A program made the translations under genes and the position numbers. A DNA stretch of 51,663 nt from assembly GCF_000564855.1 (NCBI RefSeq), contig NZ_AYXG01000118.1, positions 1-51,663 of the forward strand, given 5' to 3'. Positions within the stretch are counted from its first letter, which is position 1. Each line of letters starts with the position of its first letter. A model generated the notes under the pieces. It was not told the DNA's origin, searched no databases, and worked only from the letters and a program-made list of their open reading frames with translations. The stretch is from Actinokineospora spheciospongiae (lineage in GTDB: Bacteria; Actinomycetota; Actinomycetes; Mycobacteriales; Pseudonocardiaceae). Below are positions 44,901-51,663 of this stretch, one piece after another.

Positions 44901-46389
44901 GCCGGTCCTCCCGCACGACGGGCTGGTCGCCGGGTTCCTGCGCCAGGCCGAGAGCCGCCCGGACGCGGTGGCCCTGGTCTGGCACGACACCCGGATCGAC
45001 TACGGCGACCTGTACGACCTGGTGTGCGTCGAGCGCGACCGCATCGACGGCCTGGGCCTGGCCCCCGGTGTCCCGGTGGGGCTGCTGGCGGACAAGTCGC
45101 CGGAGGCGGTGGCGCTGGCGCTGGCCTGCCTGCTGGCCGGGCGGCCGTTCCTGCTGCCGTCCCCGGCGCTGGCCGACGGCGCGCTGGCCACCCTGTTCGC
45201 CCAGGCCGGGTGCGCCAGGGTGCTGGTCCCGCAGGGCCAGCCGCGGCGCGAGCTGCCCGCCCCGGCCGCGTTCGCCGCGGTGGAGCCCGCGCCCGCCGAC
45301 ACCGCGCTGATGCTGACCACCTCCGGTTCGACCGGGCTGCCGAAGGTCGTGCCGCTCTCGGGCGGCGCGGTGGACCGGTTCATCGCCTGGGCCGCCCCGG
45401 AGTTCGGCATCGGCCCGGGCACCGCGGTGCTCAACGTGGCGCCGCTCAACTTCGACCTGTGCCTGCTGGACGTGTGGACCACGCTGGCCGCGGGCGGGCG
45501 GGTCGTGCTGGTGGACCCGGCGCACGCCGCCAACGGCAGGCACCTGGTGGAGCTGCTGTCCACCCAGGACGTGCGGGTCGTGCAGGCGGTGCCGATGTTC
45601 TTCGGCCTCATCCTGCAAACCGTGGCCGATACCGACACCGCGTTCCCCTCGGTGGAGCACCTGATGTTCACCGGTGACGCGATGCCCGCGCACGTGCTCG
45701 CCGAGCTGCCCCGGTTGTTCCCCGGGGCCAGGCTGCGCAACATCTACGGCTGCACCGAGACCAACGACAGCTTCATCGCCGACGTCGCCCCGACCGACAA
45801 CCCCGTCCCGATCGGACACCCGCTGCCCGGTGTGCAGGCGTTGCTGGTCGACGATGGCGCGGTCGTGGACGGTCCCGGCACCGGGGAGCTGTTCGTGCAC
45901 ACGCCCTTCCAGACGGCGGGGTACCTCGACCGCTCCCGGCACGCCGACAAGTTCGGCGCGCACCCCACCGGCGCCGACGACCTGCGCTGGTTCCGCACCG
46001 GCGACCTGGTCCGCCGCGCCCCCGACGGCAGCCTGCTGCTCCTGGGCCGCGCCGACTTCCAGGTGAAGGTGCGCGGCGTCGCCGTCAACACCGCCGAGGT
46101 GGAGCGGGCGCTGCTGGCGCACCCGGACGTGCTGGAGGCCGCGGTGCTCGCGGTGCCGGACCCGGTCGCGGGCAGGCTGCTCGCCGCCGCGGTGCGCCGG
46201 GCGCCCGGCAGCGGCCTCAACAGCCTGACCCTGCGCGCGCACTGCTCACGGGAGCTGCCGCGCAACGCCATCCCGAAGACGTTGCACATCAGCGACGTCC
46301 CCCTGCCGAAGACGGCAACAGGCAAGGTCGACCGAAAGGCGGTCGGCACGCTCACCGAGCAATCCACAGTGGAGAGAAGGGTGTCATGA
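44860..46389 (+). CDS. Stand-alone AMP-forming ligase (adenylation domain) for carrier loading
   Basis: 509 residues. A3 LTTSGSTGLPK, A5 YGCTET, A7 FRTGDLV, A8 FQVKVRGVAVN and A10 TGKVDRK are intact, so it should activate a carboxylic or amino acid as AMP ester and load the carrier encoded immediately downstream. The A4 segment is unusual (NFDLCLLDVW). Pocket residues read by eye are D-L-L-Q-M-T-I-D-S-K. The D-L-L start recalls prolyl ligases of pyrrole pathways but the rest does not. ATG 44860 has GAAGGAGG ahead, inside the MaoC gene. Confidence 0.87.
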   Translation: MTTTITTTAAPLPEPVLPHDGLVAGFLRQAESRPDAVALVWHDTRIDYGDLYDLVCVERDRIDGLGLAPGVPVGLLADKSPEAVALALACLLAGRPFLLPSPALADGALATLFAQAGCARVLVPQGQPRRELPAPAAFAAVEPAPADTALMLTTSGSTGLPKVVPLSGGAVDRFIAWAAPEFGIGPGTAVLNVAPLNFDLCLLDVWTTLAAGGRVVLVDPAHAANGRHLVELLSTQDVRVVQAVPMFFGLILQTVADTDTAFPSVEHLMFTGDAMPAHVLAELPRLFPGARLRNIYGCTETNDSFIADVAPTDNPVPIGHPLPGVQALLVDDGAVVDGPGTGELFVHTPFQTAGYLDRSRHADKFGAHPTGADDLRWFRTGDLVRRAPDGSLLLLGRADFQVKVRGVAVNTAEVERALLAHPDVLEAAVLAVPDPVAGRLLAAAVRRAPGSGLNSLTLRAHCSRELPRNAIPKTLHISDVPLPKTATGKVDRKAVGTLTEQSTVERRVS

Positions 46390-46649
46390 GCAACGTCGAC
46401 ACGATCAAGTCGTTCATCATCGAGGAGTTCCTGCCGGACGTGGAGCCCGCCGCGCTGGCGGTCGACTACGACCTGCTGGCCAACGGCGTCATCGACAGCC
46501 TGGGCCTGCTCAAGCTGATCGCCTGGATCGAGGACCGCTTCGGCGCCCCGATCGCCGACGACGACCTCGACCCGGACAACTTCCGCAGCGTCACCGCCAT
46601 CGACACCTTCGTCGCCCGCGTGACCGCGGGTGCGGTGACCGGGAGCTGA
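46386..46649 (+). CDS. Free-standing carrier protein (PCP/ACP)
   Basis: 87 residues, helical, with G-V-I-D-S-L-G and attachment Ser38. ATGA overlap with the ligase gene argues that the ligase loads it. Probable substrate carrier for the acyl-CoA-dehydrogenase-like enzyme encoded later in the operon. Confidence 0.9.
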   Translation: MSNVDTIKSFIIEEFLPDVEPAALAVDYDLLANGVIDSLGLLKLIAWIEDRFGAPIADDDLDPDNFRSVTAIDTFVARVTAGAVTGS

Positions 46650-46650
46650 C

Positions 46651-47676
46651 ATGGACCAGGTGATCGCCGCCCTGCTGCGCGGCGGGGACGCGGCCGGGGG
46701 GATCGACCTGCCCGCCTGGCGGGCGCTGTGGGACCGGCTGGAGAGCGGCGCCCTCGACCGCGCCGAGGTCTCCGCGCTGCTGGCGACGCTGTCGACCCGC
46801 CTCCCGGCCCCGGCCCCGCTGGAGGCCCTGGTGGTCTCGCTGCGGGAGCGGCGGTCCGGTCCGGAGCACCCGGCCTGGCCGGGTGCGGTCAACATCGTCG
46901 GCACCGGTGGTGGGCCCCGCACGTTCAACGTCTCCACCGCCGCGGCGTTCGTCGCCGCGGCGATGGGGGTGCCGGTGGTGAAGACCGGGTCGCGCGCCCA
47001 CACCGGCTCCGTCGGGTCGATCGACCTGCTCGACCGGCTGGGGGTGCGGCTGACCCGCTCGGTGCCCGACACCGAGGACGCCCTGGGGGAGCACGGGATC
47101 GCCTTCGCGGGCCCGTTCGTCTACCCGGCCACGCTGACCAGGATGGCCCGCGCGCTGCTCCCGCTGGGGCTCAAGCCCTTCGGGCGGTTCCTCAACGCGC
47201 TCGGGCCGTTCCTGGCCGCGGTGCCGGTCTCCGCCCAGGTGACCGGGGTGTCCTCGGCCGCCCCGCTGGAGCCGCTGCGCCACCTGGCCGCGACCGCGAC
47301 CGACCGCACGGTCTGGTTGTGCGCCAACGACTTCGGCTGCGACGAACTCCTCGGCTTCGCCCACAACGTCGTCCACACCGGCGGTGACCCCGTCACCCTG
47401 TCGCCGGGCGACCTGGCCCCCGGGCACGGCTCGCTCGACGACCTGGCCGAGGCGCACCCCGACAGCCTCGTCCCGCACTTCCTGGACGTGCTCTCCGGCC
47501 GCGGCACCACCGCGGCCACCGAGGCCGTGTGCCTCAACGCCGCCGCGCTGGCGATGGCCGGTGGTCACGCCGCAACGTGGCCCGGGGCTTTCGCCGCCGC
47601 GACCGAAGCCGTGCACGGCGGTGCCGTGGTGGCCCTGGTCGACCGGGTGCGCGCGAAGGCGGTGGCCCGTGGCTAG
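46651..47676 (+). CDS. TrpD-like (anthranilate phosphoribosyltransferase family) enzyme, divergent
   Basis: 341 residues with the TrpD fold order: N-terminal helical domain, GTGGGPRTFNVST (84-96), KTGSRAHTGSVGS (111-123) and a C-terminal ATEAVCLNAAAL helix. In true TrpD these read GTGGDxxxTFNIST and KHGNR.., and an NxxHPA segment contacts anthranilate. Here Asp is Gly, His-Gly-Asn is Thr-Gly-Ser, and the HPA region is FVYPATL. PRPP may still be used, but anthranilate as acceptor is doubtful. It starts 1 base after the carrier gene and overlaps the TrpA-like gene by 8 bases. Confidence 0.85.
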   Translation: MDQVIAALLRGGDAAGGIDLPAWRALWDRLESGALDRAEVSALLATLSTRLPAPAPLEALVVSLRERRSGPEHPAWPGAVNIVGTGGGPRTFNVSTAAAFVAAAMGVPVVKTGSRAHTGSVGSIDLLDRLGVRLTRSVPDTEDALGEHGIAFAGPFVYPATLTRMARALLPLGLKPFGRFLNALGPFLAAVPVSAQVTGVSSAAPLEPLRHLAATATDRTVWLCANDFGCDELLGFAHNVVHTGGDPVTLSPGDLAPGHGSLDDLAEAHPDSLVPHFLDVLSGRGTTAATEAVCLNAAALAMAGGHAATWPGAFAAATEAVHGGAVVALVDRVRAKAVARG

Positions 47677-48496
47677 GTTCTTCGACCAGCTCACCCCGGA
47701 CCGCCCCGGGCTCGCGCTGTTCCTCAACGCCGGTGACCCGCCGCTGGACGTGCTGGCCGAGCTGCTGCCCGCGCTGGACGAGATCGGCGTGGACTGCCTG
47801 GAGCTGGCCGTGCCGTTCCCCGGTTCGGTCACCGACGGCAAGACCGTCCGCGACTCCGCGGACCGGGCCCTGGCCCAGGGGGTGGACCTGGACGTGACGT
47901 TGGAGTTCGTCGCGCGGGTCCGCCCCACCCTCAAGCGGCTCCGGATCGCCCTGCTGGCGGACTGGAGCCACTCCCTCAAGCGCCGGTCACTGGCAGCGGT
48001 GGCCGGGGAAGTGGTCGACAGCGGTGTCGACGGATTGCTGGTCCACGGCCTGCCACCGCGTCTGCGGGCCGAGTACCACCGGGTGACGACCGAAGCGCAG
48101 CTCCCGATCGTCACCACCTGCTACCACGGGGTCAGCACCCCCGAGGTGCAGCGGGAAGCCGCCGCGCACGCGACGGCCTACCTGTACCTGGTGGCCCACT
48201 ACGGGCGCAGCGGGACCGCGCCCGCGGCGGGCTACGCCGAACTGGCGGACACCGTGGTCCGCCTGAACGCGACGGCCACCGCGCCGATCGCGGTCGGCTT
48301 CGGCGTCAAGACGCGGCACGACGTCGAAGCGGTGCACCGGATCGGAGCCAACGCCGCAATCGTTGGCTCCGCCGGCGTCGGGGTGGTCGAGCGCGCCCTG
48401 CACAGGCGCACGGACCTGGTCGCCGAGTTCGGCGACTTCGCCCGCTCCCTCCTCCACCCCATCCACTACCCCCTCGCATCAGGGAGCACACCATGA
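47669..48496 (+). CDS. TrpA-like (tryptophan synthase alpha / indole-3-glycerol-phosphate lyase fold)
   Basis: 275 residues, TIM barrel. E45 in CLELAVPF and D56 in TDGKTV align with the catalytic Glu49 and Asp60 of TrpA; GFGVKTRHDV and IVGSA fit the phosphate-binding end. The retro-aldol step releasing glyceraldehyde 3-phosphate therefore looks possible. No TrpB is encoded, so it would act alone, like BX1 or TSG of plants, giving a free heterocycle. GTG 47669 lies inside the TrpD-like gene; the stop overlaps the EctC-like gene. Confidence 0.85.
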   Translation: MARFFDQLTPDRPGLALFLNAGDPPLDVLAELLPALDEIGVDCLELAVPFPGSVTDGKTVRDSADRALAQGVDLDVTLEFVARVRPTLKRLRIALLADWSHSLKRRSLAAVAGEVVDSGVDGLLVHGLPPRLRAEYHRVTTEAQLPIVTTCYHGVSTPEVQREAAAHATAYLYLVAHYGRSGTAPAAGYAELADTVVRLNATATAPIAVGFGVKTRHDVEAVHRIGANAAIVGSAGVGVVERALHRRTDLVAEFGDFARSLLHPIHYPLASGSTP

Positions 48497-48867
48497 TCAT
48501 CCGTGATCTCGGCACCGTCAAGACCGTCGACTGGGGCAACGGCACCAGCGCCCGCCTGCTCGTCGCGGCCGACGGCCTGGGTTACACCGTCTGCGACACC
48601 GTCGTCACCGCCGGGTCCAAGTCCAAGCTCCAGTACCGCAACCACCTGGAGGCCTGCTACTGCATCGGCGGCTCCGGCGAGGTGCAGGACATGGACGGCA
48701 ACTCCTTCCCGATCACCCCGGGCGTGCTCTACGCGCTCAACGAGCACGACGAGCACTGGCTCATCGCGAGCCCGGACGAGGACCTGCACCTGGTCTCGGT
48801 GTTCACCCCCGCCCTGCGCGGCGACGAGGTGCACAGCCTCGACGGCTCCGGCGCCTCCGCGTACTGA
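48493..48867 (+). CDS. Ectoine-synthase (EctC)-like cupin
   Basis: 124 residues, close in length and layout to EctC: H-L-E-A-C-Y-C-I-G-G-S-G-E-V, I-T-P-G-V-L-Y-A-L-N-E-H-D-E-H, V-F-T-P. Residues matching the Glu, Tyr and His iron ligands are present (E53, Y80, H88). EctC closes a ring by water loss between an N-acetyl group and an amine. There is no ectA, ectB or ectD, so it is probably recruited for a different cyclodehydration in this pathway. ATGA overlap with the TrpA-like gene. Confidence 0.87.
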   Translation: MIIRDLGTVKTVDWGNGTSARLLVAADGLGYTVCDTVVTAGSKSKLQYRNHLEACYCIGGSGEVQDMDGNSFPITPGVLYALNEHDEHWLIASPDEDLHLVSVFTPALRGDEVHSLDGSGASAY

Positions 48868-48942
48868 GCCCGTTCCCCGCTGGGCGGTTCCCCGCCCCGC
48901 CGCACCGGTGATCCCACACAAGACCAGGAAGGGCGTTTCGCC

Positions 48943-50082
48943 GTGATCGAGTGGACCGCTGATCAGGAAGACCTGCGCGCGGGCATCGCGCGCTGGTGCG
49001 AGGCATTCAGCGCCGACCATGTCGAGCGCGACGAGGAGGGCACCTTCTCCTGGGAGAAGTGGAAGCTGGTGCGGCGGGCGGGGCTGCTCGCGCTGCCGTT
49101 CGACGAGCGGTGGGGCGGCGACGGCCTCGACCTCATCACCGTCATGGGTGTGCTGGAAGCGCTCGGCGAGGGCAACCGCGACGCGGGCCTGACGTTCTCC
49201 GTGACCACCAGCATGTGCAGCACGGGCATCCCGCTGGAGGCCTTCGGGTCGCAGGCCCTCAAGGACCGGTACCTGCCCCTGATCACCTCGGGCGAGGCGA
49301 TCGGGGCGCACGCCATCACCGAGCCGTCGGGCGGGTCGGACGCGCTGAACATGCGCACCACCGCCCGCCGCGAGGGCGACGAGTTCGTCCTCAACGGCAG
49401 CAAGACCTTCGTCAGCAACGGCCCGGTCGCCGACCTGTTCGTGGTGTACGCGCTGACCCGCCCCGGCGCGGGCGCGCTCGGCACCACCGCGTTCCTCCTC
49501 CGCCGCGACACCCCCGGGCTGGTCGTCGGCAAGCCGATGAAGAAGATGGGCCTGCGCACCTCCCCGCTCTCGGAGCTGTTCTTCGACGACTGCCGGGTGC
49601 CCGCCGACCACGTCATCGGCCGGGTCGGCGCCGGGTTCATGGTGCTCGACCACGTGATGAAGCGGGAGATCCTGTTCTCCTTCATCACCAACGTCGGCGA
49701 GATGGCCCACCGGCTCGACCGGTGCGTGGCCTACGCCAAGGAGCGTACGGCGTTCGGCCGGCCGATCGGGTCCTACCAGGCGATCCAGCACAAGCTCGTC
49801 GACATGAAGATCAAGCTCGACACCGCGCGCAAGTGGCTCTACGACGTGGCCGAGCTGCTGGTCGCGGGCAAGAGCGTCACCACCGAGATGGCCATCGCCA
49901 AGCTGCTCACCAGCGAGGCGAACCTGGCGTCGAGCCTGGCCGCGGTGCAGGTCTTCGGCGGGCACGGCTACATGGCCGAGACCGGCCTGGAGAAGGACGT
50001 GCGCAACGCCGTCGCCGGGACCATCTACTCCGGGTCCACCGAGACCCAGTACAACCGCATCGCGTCGATGATGGGCCTGTGA
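48943..50082 (+). CDS. Acyl-CoA-dehydrogenase-like flavoprotein 2 (carrier-substrate type)
   Basis: 379 residues, full ACAD fold: HAITEPSGGSD (123-133), LNGSKTFVSNG (150-160), AFGRPIG. The C-terminal motif is IYSGSTETQ, so the medium-chain type Glu is Ser. Glu242 (KREILF) sits 30 residues before AFG, as in isovaleryl-CoA dehydrogenase and carrier-directed relatives. With a ligase and free carrier in the operon it resembles the ligase-carrier-dehydrogenase trio (RedM/RedO/RedW) that oxidises prolyl thioester to pyrrole. The actual substrate is unknown. GTG start 75 bases after the EctC-like gene, with GGAAGGG ahead. Confidence 0.85.
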   Translation: MIEWTADQEDLRAGIARWCEAFSADHVERDEEGTFSWEKWKLVRRAGLLALPFDERWGGDGLDLITVMGVLEALGEGNRDAGLTFSVTTSMCSTGIPLEAFGSQALKDRYLPLITSGEAIGAHAITEPSGGSDALNMRTTARREGDEFVLNGSKTFVSNGPVADLFVVYALTRPGAGALGTTAFLLRRDTPGLVVGKPMKKMGLRTSPLSELFFDDCRVPADHVIGRVGAGFMVLDHVMKREILFSFITNVGEMAHRLDRCVAYAKERTAFGRPIGSYQAIQHKLVDMKIKLDTARKWLYDVAELLVAGKSVTTEMAIAKLLTSEANLASSLAAVQVFGGHGYMAETGLEKDVRNAVAGTIYSGSTETQYNRIASMMGL

Positions 50083-50083
50083 G

Positions 50084-50851
50084 GTGACCGTGCGCTCCCT
50101 GCTGAACCCCCTGTTGAAGGTCTGCGGCGCGACCGCGGAAGCCGACATCGACCTGCTCGCCGCCGGTGGGGTCAACCTCGTCGGCCTCTGGCACGGCGTC
50201 CCCGGCGGCCCGGCCGAGCTGCCCCTCGACCGGCTCGCCGACCTGGCCGCCGCCGCCCGCTCGACCGGGCGGCTGCGGCCGGTGCTGGTGACCTTCCTGG
50301 CCGACGCCGACGCGATCGCCGACGCCATGGAGCACTCCGGCATCGAGTGGGTGCAACTGCACGCCTACCAGCCGCCCGCGCTGGTGAAGGCCCTGCGGCA
50401 GCGCAGGCCCGGGGCGCACATCCTCAAGGTGCTGCACGTCGCCGACGGGCAGTGCGTGGAGAAGCGGCTCATCCCCGCCTACGAGCGCGCCGGGGTCGAC
50501 ACGTTCCTGCTCGACCGGGTCGGGCTCAACGGCCAGGTCGGCAGCACCGGGCTGCGACTGGCCGAGTCCGACGTGGTCGACCTGGTGGCGGGCATGACGA
50601 TCCCGTTCGTCCTCGCGGGCGGGATCGACGCCGACAGCCGCCCGTCCTACCCGCGGCTCTCGGTGCACCCCGGGATGCTCGGCGTGGACGTCGACACCGC
50701 CGCCAGAGGCGGCGACGGCCGGTTCGACCGGCACGCCGTGGCCGCGCTCACCGCCTCCTGGGGCGGCGAGCCGGAAACGGAGGTCCTGGAGTTGACGGTG
50801 CCGACGGCGCGGCCGGTCGTGGTCGGCCAGGAAGGGGCGGTGGCACCGTGA
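50084..50851 (+). CDS. TrpF-like (phosphoribosylanthranilate isomerase fold) enzyme, divergent
   Basis: 255 residues. L-K-V-C-G-A-T near the N-terminus keeps the catalytic Cys (14), VQLHAYQ matches VQLHG, FLLDR the Asp strand, and LAGGID the phosphate end, so Amadori isomerisation is plausible. The S-x-R segment after strand 2, usual in TrpF, is replaced by a Pro/Gly-rich loop. A C-terminal extension of about 30 residues is unassigned. It overlaps the TrpC-like gene by 4 bases. Confidence 0.85.
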   Translation: MTVRSLLNPLLKVCGATAEADIDLLAAGGVNLVGLWHGVPGGPAELPLDRLADLAAAARSTGRLRPVLVTFLADADAIADAMEHSGIEWVQLHAYQPPALVKALRQRRPGAHILKVLHVADGQCVEKRLIPAYERAGVDTFLLDRVGLNGQVGSTGLRLAESDVVDLVAGMTIPFVLAGGIDADSRPSYPRLSVHPGMLGVDVDTAARGGDGRFDRHAVAALTASWGGEPETEVLELTVPTARPVVVGQEGAVAP

Positions 50852-51570
50852 GCGCCTTCGTCGACAGCCTGCTCGCCGGGCGCCCGCTGATCATGGAGGT
50901 CAAGCGGAAGTCCCCGCACGGCGAGGACCTGATGGCCGGGCGGCCGGTCGCCGAGGTCGTCGCCTCCTACGCGGCGGCGGGCGCGTCCTGCGTGTCCGTG
51001 GTGACCGGCCGCTGGTTCGGCGGCACCCCGGAGCTGCTGGCCGAGGTCGCCGCCGCCACCACGCTCCCGGTGCTGCAGAAGGACTTCCTGACCCGCCGCG
51101 ACCACCTGCACCGGGCCCGGGACCTGGGCGCCTCGGCGGTGCTGCTGACCGCCGGGCTGCTCACCCGCTCCAGCCTCACCACCCTGGTCGACGGGGCGCT
51201 GGCACTCGGGCTGACCCCGTTCGTCGAGGTCACCACCGAGGCAGAGGTGGCCGCGCTGCCCCTGGCGGAGCACTGCGTCATCGCGGTCAACAACAAGGAC
51301 ATCAAGACCGGCGAGAAGGACGCGGGCGACCTCGGCCGCAGCGAGCGGATGCTCCCGCACGTGCTCGCCGCGGGCACCCGCTGCCCGGTCAGCGCCAGCG
51401 GCATCGCCGACCCGGCGGTCGCCGCGCACCTGGTGCGCACCGGCTACAGAGGACTCCTGCTCGGCACCTCCCTGCTGCGCGCCGGGAACGTCGCCGACTG
51501 GGTGTCGGAATTCGACACCGCGCTGGGGCGGGTTCCTGCGGCCGAGATCCCCGTCGTGGTGCCCGGGTGA
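50848..51570 (+). CDS. TrpC-like (indole-3-glycerol-phosphate synthase fold) enzyme, divergent
   Basis: 240 residues, shorter than most TrpC (250-270). IMEVKRKSP keeps Glu17 and Lys19, VLQKDF keeps the general-acid Lys78, FVEVTT keeps Glu127, and VNNKD the Asn. SASGI replaces the usual SESGI or AESGI, so one catalytic-site Glu is Ala; VVTGRWFGG replaces VLTE..FFGG. The decarboxylative ring closure may act on a changed substrate. Last gene in the window on this strand; the operon may end here. Confidence 0.85.
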   Translation: MSAFVDSLLAGRPLIMEVKRKSPHGEDLMAGRPVAEVVASYAAAGASCVSVVTGRWFGGTPELLAEVAAATTLPVLQKDFLTRRDHLHRARDLGASAVLLTAGLLTRSSLTTLVDGALALGLTPFVEVTTEAEVAALPLAEHCVIAVNNKDIKTGEKDAGDLGRSERMLPHVLAAGTRCPVSASGIADPAVAAHLVRTGYRGLLLGTSLLRAGNVADWVSEFDTALGRVPAAEIPVVVPG

Positions 51571-51663
51571 GTGGATGTGCTCTGGTTTTGGAGCCCGGTT
51601 GTTTGTGGTGTGTGCCCGGCTGGGTGGATGTGTTTGGCCGGGGCCCCTATGGCGATCATGTGC

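Noticed and set aside
44860-46389. Assigning the ligase as a prolyl-AMP ligase for pyrrole-2-carboxylate
   Set aside because: The ligase-carrier-dehydrogenase trio fits, but pocket residues beyond D-L-L do not match the prolyl code as I recall it. Left unassigned.
48493-48867. Ectoine osmoprotectant locus
   Set aside because: Only an EctC homologue is present; ectA, ectB and ectD are absent and the gene is coupled to the TrpA-like gene.
46651-51570. Ordinary tryptophan biosynthesis operon
   Set aside because: No TrpE, TrpG or TrpB; altered acceptor motifs; interleaved with EctC-like, ligase, carrier and ACAD genes under a cluster-type promoter.

Overview
The window is high-GC DNA from an actinomycete. 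GTG starts, start/stop overlaps of 4 bases, SARP-type regulation and an ESX-like/DUF3558 gene pair suggest a Pseudonocardiaceae-like organism (Actinosynnema/Saccharothrix/Lentzea type). The genus is an inference. Most of the window reads as one secondary-metabolite gene cluster with no condensation domain and no modular PKS. It is built from free-standing carrier proteins and the enzymes that act on them.

Left part (0.7-13.2 kb): a secreted CocE-type hydrolase; an adenylation-carrier (A-PCP) protein that has lost key lysines; a DUF1772 membrane protein; then a tight minus-strand operon. The operon encodes a Thr-type A-PCP protein, a SyrB2-type Fe(II)/2-oxoglutarate halogenase, a SyrC/CmaE-like Cys acyltransferase, an FkbM methyltransferase fused to a carrier domain, and an acyl-CoA-dehydrogenase-like flavoprotein. 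A PGM1-like ATP-grasp peptide ligase is divergent from it. The logical product is a chlorinated, further tailored threonine-type residue joined by amide ligation.

Middle (13.4-36 kb): two divergent operon pairs. The first is FAD oxidase/Baeyer-Villiger monooxygenase/CFA-type methyltransferase (minus) against alpha-oxoamine synthase/KAS II/MaoC (plus). The second is Baeyer-Villiger monooxygenase/PLP decarboxylase/GNAT/DUF6875/membrane protein/multicopper oxidase (minus) against ACP/KAS III/ketoreductase (plus). Between them lie two AraC regulators, a hydrolase, the ESX-like/lipoprotein pair and a decayed subtilase.

Right part (36-51.6 kb): a degenerate cyclase/ATPase regulator, several small genes of unknown role, a large SARP-BTAD-ATPase-TPR regulator, and a plus-strand operon. 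That operon encodes MaoC, an AMP ligase, a carrier protein, TrpD-like, TrpA-like, an ectoine-synthase-like cupin, a second acyl-CoA-dehydrogenase-like protein, TrpF-like and TrpC-like. TrpE/G and TrpB are absent and the substrate-binding motifs are altered, so this looks like a repurposed tryptophan-type route rather than tryptophan synthesis.

Five operons carry the same promoter layout: two [G/C]TTGC[G/A] boxes 11 bp apart, then 10 bp, then a -10-like hexamer. This is the architecture SARP activators use, and a SARP is encoded at 40-43.4 kb, so these operons are probably one regulon. The halogenase operon and the degenerate A-PCP gene share a different promoter. I saw no tRNA, rRNA, CRISPR array or insertion sequence. 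The last 93 bases (after 51570) show nothing I can assign.
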